From: Candidatus Caldarchaeum sp. | GTDB taxonomy: Archaea; Thermoproteota; Nitrososphaeria_A; Caldarchaeales; Caldarchaeaceae | Assembly (NCBI GenBank): GCA_025054515.1 | Contig: JANWZT010000014.1 | Coordinates: 1 to 15,366 of the forward strand | DNA: 15,366 nucleotides | Direction: 5' to 3' | In this document: in pieces, positions 13,606-15,366 of the stretch | Position numbering within the stretch: position 1 is the first letter of the stretch | Layout of the letters: each line of letters starts with the position of its first letter | The notes under the pieces: model-generated | What the model saw: the letters and a program-made list of their open reading frames with translations, nothing else | Told to the model about the DNA's origin: nothing | Database searches by the model: none | Made by a program: the position numbers and the translations under genes

Positions 13606-14679
13606 ATGGTATTGATTGATGAGCAGACGGTTCTAAAGGCTCTACGCACCGTGATAGACCCAGATTTGAAAATCGACATCGTTTCCCTCGGCATGATCAA
13701 GGACTTGGTTGTCTCAGACGGAAAAGTGAAGTTCACTCTTGAGTTGACGACACCCGCATGCCCGTACAATAAATCGATTGAGGAAAGCACGCGCTCCGCG
13801 GTAGAGTCGCTGCCGGGAGTTAAATCGGTTGAAATGAAGGTTACGGCACGCGTATGGTCAGCGAAGCCCGTTGGCGGCGGCTTCCCCAACGTCAAGAACA
13901 TCGTCGCGGTCGCCAGCGGAAAAGGCGGAGTAGGAAAAACAACGGTGGCCATCAACCTTGCCTGCAGCCTCGCCCTGATGGGTGCAAAAGTCGGGCTCGT
14001 CGACGCAGACATCTATGGCCCGACCATTCCGAAAATCGTGAAAATCGTCCAGCCCCCGCGGCTCACGGAAAATAAGAAAGTTGAGCCGGCACGCATCATG
14101 CTGGGAATCAAGGTGATGTCGCTGGGTCTGTTTGTCGACGAAAGCACCGCGGTTATCTGGCGCGGCCCACTTGTCGCAAGCGCGGTGAAACAGCTTCTTA
14201 CCGACGCTGAATGGGGGGAGCTCGATTACCTCGTCGTCGACTTACCACCGGGCACCGGAGACGCATCCCTAACACTCGCCCAAACCATGCCATTAACGGG
14301 CGTCGTAATAGTCACCACGCCTCAGCAGGCGGCGGCAGTCATCGCCGCCAAAGCCCTCCAGATGTTCCGTCGTTTGGGCATCCAAATAATCGGCGTCGTC
14401 GAAAACATGAGCTACTACGTGTGCCCCGGATGCGGCAGGGAGTCGCGGCTCTTCGGAGCTAGCGTTACAGATGAGATGGCGAAACAGCTTGACGTTGAAA
14501 TTCTCGGCAGAATTCCGCTGACATCCGAAGTTTCGGTCTTCTACGACGAAGGAAAACCCATCGTCCTCGCAAACCCGTCTTCGCCGGCGTCGAAAGCTTT
14601 CACCGAAGCCGCCAAAAACATCGCCGCAAGAATCAGCGTTCTCGCACATGCAGGAAAAGCCAAGGCAGGAGCCGTTTGA
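13606..14679 (+). CDS. mrp: Mrp/NBP35-family Fe-S cluster carrier ATPase with MIP18 domain
   Basis: ATG 13606 gives 357 aa starting MVLIDEQTVLKALRTVIDPD, the classic first helix of the MIP18 (DUF59) domain (about residues 1-75, with 'LELTTPACPYNKSIEE'). Next comes the deviant Walker A of the MinD/Mrp class, GKGGVGKTT (105-113), 'GLVDADIYGPTIPK', 'YLVVDLPPGTGDASLTLAQT' and the C273-x2-C276 pair in 'YYVCPGCGRE', which binds a bridging Fe-S cluster in homodimers. The family carries and delivers Fe-S clusters in the cytoplasm. All key residues are present. A 53-aa zinc ribbon overlaps its stop codon. Confidence 0.93.
   Translation: MVLIDEQTVLKALRTVIDPDLKIDIVSLGMIKDLVVSDGKVKFTLELTTPACPYNKSIEESTRSAVESLPGVKSVEMKVTARVWSAKPVGGGFPNVKNIVAVASGKGGVGKTTVAINLACSLALMGAKVGLVDADIYGPTIPKIVKIVQPPRLTENKKVEPARIMLGIKVMSLGLFVDESTAVIWRGPLVASAVKQLLTDAEWGELDYLVVDLPPGTGDASLTLAQTMPLTGVVIVTTPQQAAAVIAAKALQMFRRLGIQIIGVVENMSYYVCPGCGRESRLFGASVTDEMAKQLDVEILGRIPLTSEVSVFYDEGKPIVLANPSSPASKAFTEAAKNIAARISVLAHAGKAKAGAV
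14667..14671 (+). promoter_or_regulatory. Shine-Dalgarno site for the zinc ribbon after mrp
   Basis: AGGAG lies 4 nt before TTG 14676, inside the mrp tail, and decides that TTG as a coupled start. Confidence 0.5.
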
Positions 14680-14837
14680 AGAAAACCAACCTCCAAATCT
14701 GTCCAATCTGTGGAAAGCCCGAAACAGACCTCTACCTCGGTGGATATCTCGGAAAACTCTACGTCTGCAGGAAATGCGGATACATCGGCGCTCTGGTGAT
14801 GGAAATAGAAGTCGAAAACCGCAAAACCAGTCAATAG
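14676..14837 (+). CDS. Small zinc-ribbon protein (53 aa) coupled to mrp
   Basis: TTG 14676 overlaps the mrp stop as TTGA and has an AGGAG site just upstream. The product begins MKKTNLQICPICGKPETDLY and has a second knuckle 'YVCRKCGYIGALVMEIE', forming a CxxC-x(~20)-CxxC ribbon. Such short proteins are widespread in archaea without a firm function. Co-translation with an Fe-S carrier raises the possibility of a metal- or cluster-binding partner, but the Cys spacing fits zinc. Its last 7 nt overlap the convergent CBS-HPF gene. Confidence 0.8.
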   Translation: MKKTNLQICPICGKPETDLYLGGYLGKLYVCRKCGYIGALVMEIEVENRKTSQ

Positions 14838-15366
14838 GATTCCGCCAACCCCATCAAAAACTCGTTCCCGAACGGATAACGTGCCGCAAGCTCCTTCTTC
14901 ACGAGAAACTGCCTTTCAATAGTTTTGAGAGCCGTTCGAGCCGCGAGGTCGGCGCGCCAGGCTTCACCCACTCCCACAAACTGATGCCGGTCCGAGTTCA
15001 GACGCGCCCTGCAGTGAATTAACCTCATGTCCCCGTGTTTTTCACGGTGTTCCTTGAAATATAGGCTCAGAACTCCTGTTCCCAGTGCTTTCCGAAACCT
15101 TTGGACAAATTTGTCCGCCACCTCCATCACACCTTTTTTGTCATCCACGTCAATTCTATCCATCTTGTAGCTAACCTCTATTACGATGGGTCTGAGGCTT
15201 TCCTCCGCCTGCCTCGCTATCGGCTCAAGAGCATCCATCAAAGTCACTATCCCGGCCACCCGGTTTCTTTCGGCGACTACCAGACAAGAAAAGCCATTCT
15301 TTTTCATCCTCTCGACAGCCTCTATAACTTTTTCGTTTTCACGAGCTGTCACAACATTCCGCGTCA
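14831..15366 (-). CDS. CBS domain plus HPF/RaiA-like domain protein, 3' part
   Basis: The frame is open to the right edge; upstream of the GTG at 15352 it still reads TRNVV, the usual start of a CBS repeat, so the gene begins outside the window. Visible are a CBS motif ('NVVTARENEKVIEAVERMKK', 'FSCLVVAERNRVAGIVTLMD') and then a domain with the beta-alpha-beta-beta-beta-alpha pattern of ribosome hibernation factors (HPF/RaiA): 'IVIEVSYKMDRIDVDDKKG', 'GVLSLYFKEHREKHGDMRLI' and 'RADLAARTALKTIERQFLVK'. CBS pairs bind adenine nucleotides, so an energy-sensing ribosome dormancy factor is a reasonable inference. The HPF part rests on pattern, not on an alignment. Confidence 0.65.
   Translation of the reverse strand, partial: TRNVVTARENEKVIEAVERMKKNGFSCLVVAERNRVAGIVTLMDALEPIARQAEESLRPIVIEVSYKMDRIDVDDKKGVMEVADKFVQRFRKALGTGVLSLYFKEHREKHGDMRLIHCRARLNSDRHQFVGVGEAWRADLAARTALKTIERQFLVKKELAARYPFGNEFLMGLAESY

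Noticed and set aside
1..15366. CRISPR array, insertion sequence or complete phage/defence island
   Set aside because: No spaced direct repeats, transposase or terminal inverted repeats were seen; the only accessory traces are decayed genes.

Overview
The window reads as a piece of a hyperthermophile-like archaeal chromosome. The evidence is archaeal: archease, an archaeal-type SPOUT methyltransferase, NreA, a PIN-domain ATPase, class III (archaellin-like) signal peptides, intronless Ser and Leu tRNAs without encoded CCA, and A/T boxes about 27 nt upstream of start codons (leaderless transcription). A TACK lineage, perhaps Aigarchaeota/Caldarchaeales, is a guess from overall flavour and cannot be proved here.

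Layout. 1-2517 (+) is the 3' part of a very large secreted, membrane-anchored protein with repeated Ig/carboxypeptidase-regulatory-like modules. 2704-3798 (+) is a second surface protein with two PPC-like domains, a Thr stalk and a C-terminal anchor. 3832-5122 (+) holds archease and a SPOUT RNA methyltransferase, probably one transcript. 5130-5804 is a badly decayed DUF3782/PD-(D/E)XK-type gene, followed by tRNA-Ser(UGA) and a 400-nt stretch with a possible further gene remnant. 6318-6943 (+) is a TrmO-like tRNA methyltransferase overlapped by a 52-aa zinc ribbon. 6936-7367 (-) is a half-size EamA/DMT membrane protein. 7528-7964 (+) is a second decayed, coiled-coil gene. 7961-10700 (-) is a PIN-ATPase plus NreA DNA-repair pair. 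tRNA-Leu(CAG) (-) follows, then three prepilin-like genes (10882-12965, -). A divergent promoter separates these from an MCT-1-like PUA protein, an Mrp/NBP35-type Fe-S carrier ATPase with N-terminal MIP18 domain, and a second small zinc ribbon (13085-14837, +). The right edge carries the 3' part of a CBS plus HPF-like protein (-).

Themes. Many genes serve RNA and translation: archease, SPOUT, TrmO, the MCT-1-like PUA protein, CBS-HPF and two tRNAs. A second theme is the cell surface: two large anchored proteins and three pilins. Two regions of decaying genes sit on either side of the TrmO block. The most unusual sequence-level signal is a repeated flip of strand composition inside genes. Coding strands tend to be G/T-rich near the 5' end and become C/A-rich toward the 3' end, on both strands.
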